In this document: positions 1 to 9,658 of the stretch, in pieces
Numbering within the stretch: position 1 is the stretch's first letter
Layout of the letters: every line of letters begins with the position of its first letter
Source of the DNA: CAVQAH01 sp963784195
GTDB taxonomy: Bacteria > Acidobacteriota > Vicinamibacteria > Vicinamibacterales > 2-12-FULL-66-21
DNA: 64,000 bases
Assembly (NCBI GenBank): GCA_963784195.1
Contig: CAWARA010000020.1
Location: 558,001-622,000, forward strand
Direction of reading: 5' to 3'
Notes under the pieces: generated by a model
The model's input: the letters and a program-made list of their open reading frames with translations, nothing else
Databases searched by the model: none
What the model was told of the DNA's origin: nothing
Position numbers and translations under genes: made by a program

Positions 1-2
1 AA

Positions 3-381
3 CGTCTGAAGAAGAACCTGCAGCCGCCGAGCCCGGCCAAGTGGAACGAATACATGCAGCTCATTCGCATCTTCGACCAGCTGATTTACAACGTCGATCG
101 CAACATGGGCAATCTGATCATCACCAAGGACTGGCACGTGTGGGCGATCGATCACACACGGGCGTTCCGGCTGCACAAGGAGACTCAAGAATCCGACCAG
201 CATCACGCGGTGTGACAAGGCCGTGTTCGACGGACTGAAGCATCTGGACTCCACAAAGCTGAAGGCTGCGATGGATGAATTCCTGAGCGAGTGGGAGCGC
301 GACGCCATCCTCGCGCGACGCGATGCGATTGTCGCGATTCTCGAAAAGAACGGCCCGGGCGCGCTGTTCACCCGGCAATAG
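3..381 (+). pseudogene. kinase-like protein, C-terminal part, frameshifted
   Basis: The 5' end lies outside the window. Frame 3 encodes a stretch with the pattern FDQLIYNVDRNMGNLI and then WAIDHTRAFR. An Asp-x-x-x-Gly-Asn catalytic-loop-like motif followed by an Ile-Asp-His metal-site-like motif resembles HipA or PI3/4-kinase-type folds. That frame stops at 213-215, but a good continuation (KNPTSITRCDKAVFDG onward) lies one base over and runs to the TAG at 379-381. The break is at about 175-190, where one extra base (an A in gagActc) would explain it. Fold assignment is from motif shape only; the substrate is unknown. It is either a pseudogene or an assembly indel. Confidence 0.6.
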
Positions 382-403
382 GCTTCCGGCTTCCCTTACT
401 CCT

Positions 404-2708
404 ATGCTGCAGAGTCTGTCGAGTGCCAAGACGGCCATCCTCGGCCTCGCCGCGGCGTCTGTTGCCGCGGGGGTCCTGACCGGCGGCGCCCAATCGGCGT
501 CCCTGAAAGAGCTGTCCTCCCGCGCGCTCGCGCGAATCGACGGCGACGTGAAGGTCCAGGGACTTGAGTCAGACGTGCGAATCGTCAGGGACACGTGGGG
601 CGTGCCACACATCTACGCGAAGTCCGACGGCGATCTCTTCTTCGCGCAGGGGTATGTCGCCGCACAGGATCGGCTCTGGCAGATGGAAATGTGGCGGCGC
701 ACGGCGGAGGGGCGCCTGGCCGAGGTGCTCGGGCCACAGGCGGTCGGCCGCGATCGCATGGCCAGGCTGCTCAAGTATCGCGGCCGGTTCGATGCGGAAG
801 AGTTCGAGAGCTATCACCCCGACGCGAAGCGGCTGATGACAGCGTTCGTCGCCGGCGTGAACGCGTTCATCGCATCACATGCCGATCGGCTGCCTGTCGA
901 GTTCGTGCTTACCGGCATCAAACCGGAGCCGTGGACCGTCGAGGCGTTGCTGCTTCGGCAGGTGACGTTTGGAGACGCGACAAGCGAGCTGCAGCTCGCG
1001 CGGCAGGTCGCCTCGCTGGGCGTCGCGGCCGCGAACCGCCGGCGCAATCCCGATCCGTGGGACGAGCTCGCCGTTCCGAACGGCCTCGAACGTGGCGAGC
1101 ATCGGAGACGACGTGCTGGCGGCCACGCGTGGCGGCGGCCGGGGCATGCCGCGGCCGCAGATCGTGCCGGGCTACCGAGGACTGTTCTCCGCTCCACAAC
1201 TCGAGCATGACGCGCGCACGCCGCTTGTCGAGGATCGAGTCAAGGAACCGGGCAGCAATAACTGGGTCGTCGGCGGCGCGCTGTCGTCTACCGGAAAGCC
1301 TGTCGTCGCCAACGATCCGCACCGGGAAGTCGGCAATCCTTCCCTTCGCTACATCTTTCACCTCAACGCACCGGGCTGGAACGTGATCGGCGCCAGCGAG
1401 GCCCCGTTCGTCGGCATCGGCCTGGGCCACAACGAACGCGTCGCGTGGGGATTGACGATCGTCGGCACCGATCAGCACGACGTGTACGTCGAGGAGTTGA
1501 ACCCGGCAAACCCGAACGAGGTCCGCTGGCAAAACGGCTGGGAGCCGCTTCGTATCGTCCGCGAGGAGATTGCCGTCAAGGATGGATCTCCGCAGACGAT
1601 CGAACTGAAGTTCAGCCGGCACGGTCCGATCTTCTTCGAGGATCGCGCGAAGAACCGCGCATATGCACTGCGCTCCGCGCTGCACGAACCGGGCACGGCG
1701 CCGTATCTCGCCGGCCTTCGTCTGAGCCAGGCGAAAAACTGCCGCGAGTTCCTCGATGCGGCAATGTATTGGAAATCCCCGTCAGAGAACCTGATCTGCG
1801 GCGACGTGGACGGAAACATTTCCTGGCAGGCGTCGGCGCTGACGCCGAATCGAAAGGGCTGGGTGGGACGCCTGCCGGTGCCTGGCACCGGGGCGTACGA
1901 GTGGCAGGGTTTCCGGAAGGATCTGCCTCGCGAGCTCAACCCCGCGCGGGGATTCGTCGCCACCGCGAATCACAACATTCAGCCGAAGACGTACTCGCCG
2001 CCGCTCATGTTCAAGAACGCCGACACGCGGTTCGACCGGATCACGCGACTCGAACAGATGATTGCGTCCGGGCGGAAGTACTCGCTTGACGACCATCGCC
2101 GCATGCAGCTCGATGCGCTGTCGTTACGGGCGGTCAGCGACCTTCCGCTGTTCAAAGGCTGGACGTCAGCGACGCCGGCCGTCGAGCGGGCGCGCGCGCT
2201 CGTCGCAGCGTGGGACGGCGTCTACCGGCGCGACAGCGCAGCCGCCGCCATCTACGACTCCTGGCGGACGATTTCGGCACCCGCCGATTCGGACGCGGCG
2301 GCTGATGGGCCTGGACAGACACAGGACGTCGAGGGCCGGCTAATCAAGGCGCTCGCACGCCTGACATCACAGCAAGGCGCCGATCCCGCCCAGTGGCGCT
2401 GGGGGCGGATGCACACACGCGCCTTCGCACATCCATTCGTCAGCGCGTTCGATCTCGAGACGGTCGAGCGGCCGGGAGGCGCGGGCACGGTCGCCGCCGA
2501 CGGGGCCAGCTACCGTGAGATTCTCGACGTGTCCAACTGGGACAACTCGATCGCGACCAACGTGCCAGGACAATCCGCGCAGCCGGGCAGCCCGTTTTAC
2601 GGCAATCTGCTCCCGCTCTGGGCTGAGGACCAGTATTTCCCGCTGGCGTTCTCGGCGCGGGTCGTGGAGCAGCACGCCAAACACACACTCATCCTTCGTC
2701 GCCCTTGA
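404..2708 (+). pseudogene. penicillin acylase-family (Ntn) hydrolase, one frameshift
   Basis: Secreted N-terminal-nucleophile hydrolase of the penicillin amidase/acyl-homoserine-lactone acylase family. It starts at ATG 404 with a signal peptide (LGLAAASVAAGVLTGGAQSA). The alpha-chain region contains WGVPHIYAKSDGDLFFAQGY and AQDRLWQMEMWRR. The beta-chain start is PGSNNWVV, where the Ser should be the autoprocessed nucleophile, and the C-terminus has the family pattern GQSAQPGSPFYGN. The frame changes by +1 near 1060-1090: frame 2 carries the alpha chain up to DPWDELA, and frame 3 continues SNVASIGDD to the stop at 2708. Total length of about 768 codons fits the family. The substrate cannot be told; the neighbouring lactonase-like gene is suggestive. 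Confidence 0.85.
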
Positions 2709-2850
2709 TCTCGGCCGCTCCGGCGCGCCGCGCGGCCTCGGGGTAACTGAAACAAGAGTCTTCATGATCTCCGCTCAACCCGTGCGATGAAAATGCAAAG
2801 GGTTCCGTGGACTCCTGGGCCGCTAACGAGTAGTCGGGGTTGGTGCCCTC

Positions 2851-3725
2851 ATGAAACGCATCAGTGCAACGATCGCAGTGATGGTCGCGATAGCAGGCGG
2901 GCTCGCCGGTCTGCCTCACCCGGCTTCCCAAACACAGCAAGTGGCGGCGACGCCGAAGTACGAAGCGTTCGCGGTGCGGTTTGGCGTGCTGCCGGCGTTC
3001 CGCGTCTCGGGCCTGATCGCTGGCGCCGATGCGGCGCGGACGCTCGACATCCCGGTGATGGTGTGGCTGCTCAAGGGCAACAACGGCCGCAACGTCCTCG
3101 TCGACTCAGGCTTCTATCGGCAGAAGTTCGTCGAGCGCTGGAAGGTGCAGGACTTCCGGTCGCCCGCCGATGCCGTCGCGGCTGCCGGCATCGCACCCGA
3201 TCAAATCACCGACATCATCATCTCGCACGCCCATTGGGATCACGTCGACGGCGCCGACCTCTTTCCGAATGGCCACCGTCTGGATGCAGCGTGACGAATA
3301 TCGGTACTACACGGGCGAAGCGTGGCACGCGAAGAACACGCATGGCGGTGTGTTCGAAGAAGACGTGCAGATGCTCGTCACGATCAACCTGGCGGGCCGG
3401 CTTCGCTTCGTGAACGGCGACGATCAGGAGCCGGTGCCTGGCATTCGCTGCTACACGGGGGGCCGGCACACCTACGCGTCGCAATACGTGAGCGCGGCAA
3501 CCGACGCTGGCACGGTCGTCCTGACATCCGACAACGTGTACCTGTACGAGAATCTCGACAAGCGCGTGCCGATCGCGCAGACACTCGACGCCGCCGTCGA
3601 ACCTGAAGGCTCAGGATCGGATCCGCACGCTCGCCTCGAAACCGGGACTGATCGTCCCGGGTCACGATCCGGCGGTGTTCGATCGCTTCAAGGCCATCGC
3701 GCCGGGAATCGTCAGAATCCAGTAA
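2851..3725 (+). pseudogene. metallo-beta-lactamase-fold hydrolase (AHL-lactonase-like), two frameshifts
   Basis: Signal peptide at the N-terminus, then a metallo-beta-lactamase domain with the zinc motif HAHWDHVDGAD. The frame breaks twice. Near 3275 one extra G in aatGgcc separates LFPN from ATVWMQRDEYRYY. Near 3600 one extra base separates LDAAV from NLKAQDRIRTLASKPG, after which GLIVPGHDP continues to the TAA at 3723-3725. The restored protein is about 290 residues, with the second metal-binding region (GGRHT, TSDN) and a terminal GHDP. It looks most like N-acyl-homoserine lactonase-type members of the superfamily, but substrate assignment within this superfamily is unreliable. Confidence 0.82.
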
Positions 3726-3731
3726 CGAACG

Positions 3732-5024
3732 TCAGAGGCCCTTGCTGACGTACTTCTTCACCGCGTCGATCGTCCGCTCGACATCGGACTGCAGGTTGTA
3801 GAAATGCGGTGAGAACCGCAGACCGCCGCGATCCTGTCCCGTACGGGTCGCGCAGGCGATCCGATCGTTCTCGTAAAGCGCCTGGTGCAGCTTGCGAACG
3901 TCGAGCCCGGCCGGCTGAAACGCCATGATGCCCGCCGACCTCGACGGATCGGCATGCGTCCAAACCTTAACGCCGTCGATCCTGCTCAGTCCGTCGATCA
4001 ACTGACGCGTGAGCTCCTTCGCACGCTCTTCAATGGCCGTCCTTCCTACCTTCGTCTGAAAGCTCAGCGCCTCGCCGAATCCGACGATGGCCGGTTCGTC
4101 GCGTTGCCCGAAGGCCTCCATCGTTCGCGAGATGCCGACCTCACCCGGATAGAGGCTGACGATGCTGGGCTTGATCCGTTCGTGCGCGCGTCTGTTCACG
4201 AAGAGGATGCCGGACTCTTTCGGTCCGCAGGGCCACTTGTGGGCACTGCCTGTGAAAAAGTCAGGCTGCATGTCCGCGAGGTTGACGTCCAGCACGCCAA
4301 ACGACTGCGCCCCGTCGACGAGCGACAGCGCTCCGTGCTCGCGAGCCAGCGCGCAGAGCTCGCGGGCCGGCAGCAAGTCCCCGACCGATGCCGTGACATG
4401 CGTGAAGGAGACCACCTTCGTGCGGGGCGTAATCTGCTTGCGGAACGCCTCGACGTAGTACGTGGCACCCGGGTGAGGATTCACCTGTGGCACGGTCCGG
4501 ACGGTGAAGCCAAAACGCTCCGCCTTCTGCTGCCATGCCGTGTGGTTGCTCGGGTGGTTGTCCGAGAAGATGACGACTTCGTCGCCAGCCTTGAGGTCCA
4601 GCCCGCTCGAGACGAAGTTGTTCGACTCGCTGGTGTTGCGCGTGATGACGATCTCTTCGGGTGTTACACGAAGGTATGACGCCAGGGCACGCCGGGCGGC
4701 TTCGCGACCTTCGCGTGTTTTCTGACGGTTCTGTGAAGAAGGATCGCGATCCACCGAACGGGTCGCGTCGAAATAGGCGTCGAGCACCAGGCCGGGTGAC
4801 GGGCAGAGGTTCGCCGCGTTCAGGCAGGTATAACCATCGGGCATCACGAAACCTGCCCGGACCTCCGTCCAGTAGCGCTCATCCGGAGCGGAAGGGGCGG
4901 GCCGCGGCACCGGCAGATTCCGCCACGCTCCCGTCGTCGCCGTGAAGAGCGACGCCGATCCGCCAAGTGCGAACAGCCTGGCGAACTCGCGCCGACCTCG
5001 ATCAGTACGGTGCCTGGACTTCAT
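3732..5024 (-). CDS. class V aminotransferase-fold PLP enzyme, Tat-exported
   Basis: Protein of 430 residues in the cysteine desulfurase/isopenicillin N epimerase-like branch of class V aminotransferases. PLP signatures are visible: TRNTSESNN, the Asp of LVDGAQSFG, and the Schiff-base lysine in GSAHKWPCGPKESG. The N-terminus has a twin-arginine-type signal (GRREFARLFALGGSASL), so it is probably exported folded with its cofactor. It ends six bases from the convergent metallo-hydrolase gene and follows the serine hydrolase gene on the same strand. The actual reaction (epimerase, desulfurase or lyase) cannot be assigned. Confidence 0.88.
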   Translation of the reverse strand: MKSRHRTDRGRREFARLFALGGSASLFTATTGAWRNLPVPRPAPSAPDERYWTEVRAGFVMPDGYTCLNAANLCPSPGLVLDAYFDATRSVDRDPSSQNRQKTREGREAARRALASYLRVTPEEIVITRNTSESNNFVSSGLDLKAGDEVVIFSDNHPSNHTAWQQKAERFGFTVRTVPQVNPHPGATYYVEAFRKQITPRTKVVSFTHVTASVGDLLPARELCALAREHGALSLVDGAQSFGVLDVNLADMQPDFFTGSAHKWPCGPKESGILFVNRRAHERIKPSIVSLYPGEVGISRTMEAFGQRDEPAIVGFGEALSFQTKVGRTAIEERAKELTRQLIDGLSRIDGVKVWTHADPSRSAGIMAFQPAGLDVRKLHQALYENDRIACATRTGQDRGGLRFSPHFYNLQSDVERTIDAVKKYVSKGL

Positions 5025-5058
5025 AACCTCTCCTCAGCGCGCGCATGCTCGTGTTGCC

Positions 5059-5089
5059 CCTGCCTTCGCCAAGGCTTCGGCGAGGCAGG
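5059..5089. repeat. GC-rich hairpin between serine hydrolase and aminotransferase genes
   Basis: The arms cctgcct-tcgcc and ggcga-aggcagg pair with one bulge around a short aagg loop. There is no T-run, so it is better called a palindromic intergenic repeat than an intrinsic terminator, though it could attenuate transcription in the minus-strand run. Similar cttcggcgaggc words occur in the rRNA spacer near 40680. Confidence 0.5.
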
Positions 5090-5100
5090 CGGACCACGGA

Positions 5101-6546
5101 CTACGATACAGACTTTCTTTCGAACCTGATATCTCTGACTCTGCCAGCATCGACGACAAGCGCCTCGACTCGCCGATTCGTGTCGCGGATGAAGCGGACC
5201 GTCATGCCGCGGAAGCGATACTCGTCGGGGCCGGCCGCCTGAAGGCTCGCTGGCTCTGCATCGCTGTCGCGTTTCAGCGTCAGCCGGCCGTCCCTGGAAA
5301 CCACGGAGAATGTCGCATCGACCTCGTCGCTGTAGTAGCTGCCGGCAAGGTCTGCAGGCGCCGGCGCGTTGCCGTTCGATCGGCTCGACTCGGAGGACGA
5401 CGCCGCGCCACCAGCCGATCCCGCAGCGCCCCGCGGTTCTGGCTTCTGCTCGGTGAACGTCGACCCGATGACCGCGTCAGCGACCTGCCGGGCCTGAGTT
5501 CCAGGTGAGATGCTACCAAGGTTGCAGAGAATCGCGACCGAAACATGCTGCTGCGGAAAGCGAAGGAGATGCGCGCGATAGCCGCCGAGCGATCCGCTGT
5601 GTTCGATCAGCGGAAGGCCGCGATAGGTGCCGACCTGGAGTCCCCACGCGTAGCTCAAGGGCCGGCCGCCGTTGAGCGTCCCAGGAACCTGGAGTTGTTT
5701 CACGAGCTCGGGGCCACCCACGCGCGCATCGTAGAAGTTCTCATCCCACCGCAGCAGATCCCGGACATTGGTGAATACGCCGCCGGCGCCCGCGCGTTCG
5801 TTGTTCGGCGTGTTCAGGCTGAATCCGGATCCTCGGCTGTCGTACGCCAGCGCGCGCCATTTCACGAGCCGCGTTTCGTCCGTGTGGTAATGCGTGACCG
5901 CCATGTTGAGCGGCTGGAAGATCTGGGAGTGGGCGTAGTCGGCAAAGGGCACGCCGGTTGCCCGTTCAACGAGCAGCGCCAGCAGCGTGTAGCCCGTATT
6001 CGAATAGAGGTATTCGGCGCCCGGCTCGAAATTGAGTTTCTTCTGGCGTGCCGAAATCCTCAGCACGGTGAGGTTGTCGAAGGCCTCGTCCCCGCGTCGG
6101 CCCGCGATCGACATCAGCGTGTTGTAGTCCCGCAGTCCGCTCGTGTGGTGAACGAGATGTCGCACCGTGATCGCGTCTGCGTAGGCCGGCAGCTCGGGGA
6201 GGTACTTCCTGATCTTGTCGTCGGCGGATAGCCGACCCTGCTGAATGGCCAGCGCGGCAGCGGCGGCCGTGAACTGTTTGGACAGCGAACCGACGTAGAA
6301 AACGGTTTCCGGCGTGATGGCCACGTCGTGCTCGAGGCTCGCCATGCCGTAGCCGCGTTCGTAAGTGATTCGGCCGCCCTGGTAGATGCCAAGCGCACAT
6401 CCGGGCGAGTCGCTCTTGTTCCACGCGGCGAAGATCCCATCGATCTCCGGGCGCGCCGCCGTCTGCGCGAGAGCACCACGCGTGAAGAGTGCCGCAACGA
6501 CCGCGGCGAGCAGGGCCGCCCAGGCGGAACGCAGAAACCGGTTCAT
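5101..6546 (-). CDS. serine beta-lactamase-family hydrolase (class C/esterase type)
   Basis: The start is placed at the ATG at 6546, which gives a clean signal peptide (AALLAAVVAALFTRGALAQ); upstream in-frame codons look non-coding. The protein has 481 residues. The active-site motifs are all present: S87-L-S-K90 in YVGSLSKQFT, the Tyr-Ser-Asn in YLYSNTGY, and His-Ser-Gly in LIEHSGSLGGY. A C-terminal accessory domain follows after about residue 370, as in many periplasmic serine hydrolases and D-aminopeptidase-like proteins. Substrate may be a peptide, ester or beta-lactam. It sits downstream of a sensor kinase gene and upstream of the aminotransferase, all on one strand. Confidence 0.9.
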   Translation of the reverse strand: MNRFLRSAWAALLAAVVAALFTRGALAQTAARPEIDGIFAAWNKSDSPGCALGIYQGGRITYERGYGMASLEHDVAITPETVFYVGSLSKQFTAAAAALAIQQGRLSADDKIRKYLPELPAYADAITVRHLVHHTSGLRDYNTLMSIAGRRGDEAFDNLTVLRISARQKKLNFEPGAEYLYSNTGYTLLALLVERATGVPFADYAHSQIFQPLNMAVTHYHTDETRLVKWRALAYDSRGSGFSLNTPNNERAGAGGVFTNVRDLLRWDENFYDARVGGPELVKQLQVPGTLNGGRPLSYAWGLQVGTYRGLPLIEHSGSLGGYRAHLLRFPQQHVSVAILCNLGSISPGTQARQVADAVIGSTFTEQKPEPRGAAGSAGGAASSSESSRSNGNAPAPADLAGSYYSDEVDATFSVVSRDGRLTLKRDSDAEPASLQAAGPDEYRFRGMTVRFIRDTNRRVEALVVDAGRVRDIRFERKSVS

Positions 6547-6601
6547 GGCGCCTCCCGTTCTGCGGATTCTAACGCGTGAGCGCCGGTTTGCACCGATGTC
6601 C

Positions 6602-7849
6602 CTAGAGTCGCGAATAGAAACCGTGGTTCGTGTTCGTCGCTCGTGGCTCGAGACCTGGTGACAACGAGGTCCTACGAGCGATGACGACGAACCACGCGGT
6701 CGCCGTGCCAGCACGGCGTGCCGTCGCGCGCGTGCGAGCGACGAGCGAGGCGCAGCCCGAGCGACTGGCGAGTCGCGCACTCTGACTGATGCGCTTCAGT
6801 GGCAGGCGCACCTCGAAGTTCCGGGGGCCCGCTTCCCAGGTGATTTCGCGTCCCACCGCGAGCTTGAAGCGCTGTGAGAGGTTCTGAAGCCCGATCCCCG
6901 TAGAGGGTGCGCAGGGTCCGGAGCGGGGGCGGCGTTCGTTGGTGAAGATCAGGGTGTCGGCATCGAGCCGCACGTTAATCGCGAAGGGCGTGATCGACAG
7001 ATCGTTGTGCTTCACAGCGTTCTGAAACAGCTCGGGCAGGGTGACCGGCGGAAGGGTCAGACCACGGGCCTTGGACGGATCCACGTCGATGCACAGAACG
7101 ATGCCATCACCGAATCTGATTCGGCCGAGGATGGCGTGCAAGCGCATGGCATCCAGCTCAGCGAGCAGGGATACGAGCCGGCAGTTCCGCGACTCCAGCA
7201 CATAGCGGTAGGTATCGCCGAGGGCGGTGATGAAGGGAGCCGCAGCATCGCTTCGCCGCTCGACCAGGTGCGCGAGCGTGTTGAGATTGTTGAACAGGAA
7301 ATGCGGATCGACCGCACGCCCCAGCCCCTCGAGCTCCGCCTCCAGCCTGGCCTGCTCGGTCAGTGCGCGGCGAAGTCGGTCGCTCTCCCAGTCTCGCAGC
7401 AGAAAAACCGTCTCGTACGCGTGAGTAATGATCACGACGCAGGTCACCGTCGCCAGAAGCGCCGTGGGAATTGCAAAACTCCGAGTTCCTGGATCGCCGG
7501 AGACCGCCTGCCACGCCCAGAGCATCACCGCGGCAACCGGAATCGTATAGACCGCAATCGCGCCCAACAGAAGCGCGATCCGGCGGCGTGGACGGCGCAG
7601 CCAGTCCTCGCGCCGTTGCAGCTGGAAGTAGATGCGCCGGTTTCCCTCCCAGACGACGAACGCGACGAACGTAAAGTAGAGGTAGCTGATGGCGAGCCCG
7701 AAGAGCGTGTGGCGGGAGTTGTCGATCAGGCCGGAGAGATTCGGGAGGATTGCGCCAATGACCGGGGTCAGGAGAAGCCGGGGCCACAGGTCACTGACCT
7801 GTGGTGTCCGCTGCTCTCCAGCTGCGGTGACGTCTCCCCCCGGCACCAT
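6602..7849 (-). CDS. LytS/YehU-type sensor histidine kinase
   Basis: Membrane histidine kinase of the His_kinase (PF06580) type, 415 residues. At least four hydrophobic segments lie in the first 150 residues. The phosphoacceptor region reads DPHFLFNNLNTLAHL and the ATP-binding N-box reads LPELFQNAVKHN; a GIGLQNLSQRF G-box follows. No LytR-type regulator is adjacent, so the partner is unknown. The kinase domain ends at about FEVRLPLKR; the last 60 or so residues are basic, low-quality sequence read from the palindromic repeat at 6621-6700, which suggests the natural stop was lost or that the tail was acquired from the repeat. Confidence 0.85.
   Translation of the reverse strand: MVPGGDVTAAGEQRTPQVSDLWPRLLLTPVIGAILPNLSGLIDNSRHTLFGLAISYLYFTFVAFVVWEGNRRIYFQLQRREDWLRRPRRRIALLLGAIAVYTIPVAAVMLWAWQAVSGDPGTRSFAIPTALLATVTCVVIITHAYETVFLLRDWESDRLRRALTEQARLEAELEGLGRAVDPHFLFNNLNTLAHLVERRSDAAAPFITALGDTYRYVLESRNCRLVSLLAELDAMRLHAILGRIRFGDGIVLCIDVDPSKARGLTLPPVTLPELFQNAVKHNDLSITPFAINVRLDADTLIFTNERRPRSGPCAPSTGIGLQNLSQRFKLAVGREITWEAGPRNFEVRLPLKRISQSARLASRSGCASLVARTRATARRAGTATAWFVVIARRTSLSPGLEPRATNTNHGFYSRL
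6621..6700. repeat. imperfect inverted repeat, ccgtggttcg family
   Basis: The left arm begins ccgtggttcg-tgttcgtcgctcgt and the right arm reads acgagcg-atgacgacga-accacgcgg; reverse-complemented, they match over about 25 positions with small indels. Related hairpins occur at 40144-40199 and 44609-44709. This copy is read through as the tail of the LytS-type kinase. Confidence 0.65.
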
Positions 7850-7909
7850 GATGGAACGTACTCCGGTAAGACGTCAGCGAGTGCCATCCAGTTTGCCCTC
7901 GGCGCTTTT

Positions 7910-8992
7910 TCAGCGCACGCGCCAGCGCAAACTGGTCAAGGCGAGAACCCGATACGAATATTCGTAGTGGTTTTCGATGCGGTGCAACCGGCCGGATGCC
8001 GCAAGTGCCACGCCAGGTGCCAACTGAAACGTTCTGGTCACGCCTGCCTCAGCGTAGTCGCGTGTGCCGCGATAGATTTCTCCAACGCGCTGGATCGACT
8101 GATAATTTGGATCGCCTTCCTCCTTGATGAAGTTCTTCCCTCTCCAAACAATCAGATGCGCCCGCCAGCCTCGCTTCTCCGCCTCCGCCCGGCCGAAGAA
8201 GGCGCCTCCATCGCGAGTTCGATTGTCTTGAGCACGGTTCGGCACAAACCGCGAGGCAAGGCCAATCAGCTCGAGTGCGGCCGAGTCCAGAGACAGCGGA
8301 CGTCCGGCGATCCTCAGGCCCGCAGAAATCACACCGCTGTCGGCGACCGGCCCCGACGAGAACAGCTGGCCGCCTTCATGGACGATGTGAACTTGGATCG
8401 GAAAGGAGAGGGGGCCACCGGGAGATATGCGGGCGTTGAACCCTCCGTCGAACCGTTCCCGGTGCTCTGGCGTGTTCAGACGCTGCCACTCGAGCCACAT
8501 GTCGTGTGTCAGATGCGCGCCGTCGAACGTCCATTGCAGCCCCGCCTCGTACGGGCGATCGAACGCCAGCGTCTCCCGCTGGATCGGCGGGAGCAGACGA
8601 TGTGGCCCGTCGAGATCGGGGCCCGACAGTGTTTCCGGCGAACGCACAGGGAACGTGCCGAACACGAATCGTGACCGTCGGCCGCTGACGGTCAGCGAGA
8701 GGATCGGCCGCACCAGCTCGAAGCCGTCGTCGCTGCCAAAACGCTGGTTGCCGAACGCGCCGATGGTGATCGCGATACGATCGCTGACTTCCGAGATGGC
8801 TGACAGACGCAGTGCGGCGCCGAAGATCGTCTCGCCCTCGCGGAACGGATTGCGGAACTCGGTGTTGTCGCCGTAAAAGGTCACGTCCGCACCGAGGGCA
8901 AGGCTGGGTTGTGCGTCGGCGGTTCCGCAGGAGAGAAGCACGAAGAGGCCGACGGGAAGGATGTGCCGGCGCCACCGGCAACAGGGGATCAC
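7910..8992 (-). CDS. outer-membrane beta-barrel-like secreted protein
   Basis: No named family recognised. From the GTG at 8992 the protein has 360 residues with a signal peptide (ILPVGLFVLLSCGTADAQ) and a body of alternating hydrophobic and polar residues typical of beta strands (for example LALGADVTFYGD, RFVFGTFPVRS). A longer version starting at 9097 is open but adds a basic, non-signal-like stretch and would overlap the divergent PagL-like gene. The start leaves only 18 bp to the divergent ATG at 9011, so the promoters would have to overlap each other's coding region. It may be co-transcribed with the downstream kinase. Confidence 0.7.
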   Translation of the reverse strand: MIPCCRWRRHILPVGLFVLLSCGTADAQPSLALGADVTFYGDNTEFRNPFREGETIFGAALRLSAISEVSDRIAITIGAFGNQRFGSDDGFELVRPILSLTVSGRRSRFVFGTFPVRSPETLSGPDLDGPHRLLPPIQRETLAFDRPYEAGLQWTFDGAHLTHDMWLEWQRLNTPEHRERFDGGFNARISPGGPLSFPIQVHIVHEGGQLFSSGPVADSGVISAGLRIAGRPLSLDSAALELIGLASRFVPNRAQDNRTRDGGAFFGRAEAEKRGWRAHLIVWRGKNFIKEEGDPNYQSIQRVGEIYRGTRDYAEAGVTRTFQLAPGVALAASGRLHRIENHYEYSYRVLALTSLRWRVR

Positions 8993-9010
8993 CGGGCGCT
9001 CTCGATTCGC

Positions 9011-9634
9011 ATGCGTTCTACGATACTTCACGCGGGCCGGCAGCCAGGCTGGTGGCCGCTGCTGATCCTCGCGTTCCTCTGCTGCCCTTGCCTGCAATCA
9101 TCGGCCTCGGCGCAGTCAGTCGCTCCGGCACCGCCGCCGGACGATGACGCCTTCGCCAGACGCGCGTGGCATCTGGACCTGTCAGCACACAAGGCGTTCG
9201 AAACCTGGAACTACAACACGTCGCGCGAAGAGATGATCGGCATTCTCACGGGGCTCACCTACGGCCTCGGCAAGGGCGTGACGCTCACCGCCCGCTCGCA
9301 GCTCTACTACGTCGATCAGCGCGGCACCGACAGCTGGTTGCTGGGTGCGACGATCGGTGTACGCGGACGGGTCTACCGCCGGGCGCGAACGTCCATCTAC
9401 TACGAGATCGAAGTGGGCATTTCGGAAGCGGACACGATCGTTCCGCCGCGAGGCACGCGATTCAACTATCTTGCTCTTGGGGGGGCAGGTGCCACTATCC
9501 GGGTCGCACCCGGCATGCATCTCCTCACCGGACTGAAGTGGGTACACGTCTCGAATGGCGGCCTTGCGGGACGGAGCCGCAATCCCGACATCGAAGCGGT
9601 GGGCTTGATCGTTGGAACGCTCATCGCGTTCTGA
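9011..9634 (+). CDS. PagL-like lipid A 3-O-deacylase
   Basis: Secreted outer-membrane protein of 207 residues. The signal peptide (LLILAFLCCPCLQSSASAQS) is followed by an eight-stranded barrel-type sequence. Near the C-terminus the PagL/acyloxyacyl hydrolase motif is visible: HVSNGGLAGRSRNPDIEA, with the catalytic His-x-Ser-Asn and a following Asn-Pro and Glu. PagL enzymes remove the 3-linked acyl chain from lipid A in the outer membrane. The start is the ATG at 9011, directly before the signal peptide; the longer open frame upstream overlaps the divergent gene. Confidence 0.8.
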   Translation: MRSTILHAGRQPGWWPLLILAFLCCPCLQSSASAQSVAPAPPPDDDAFARRAWHLDLSAHKAFETWNYNTSREEMIGILTGLTYGLGKGVTLTARSQLYYVDQRGTDSWLLGATIGVRGRVYRRARTSIYYEIEVGISEADTIVPPRGTRFNYLALGGAGATIRVAPGMHLLTGLKWVHVSNGGLAGRSRNPDIEAVGLIVGTLIAF

Positions 9635-9658
9635 GAGAACGCCGGGCCGCAGATTCGA

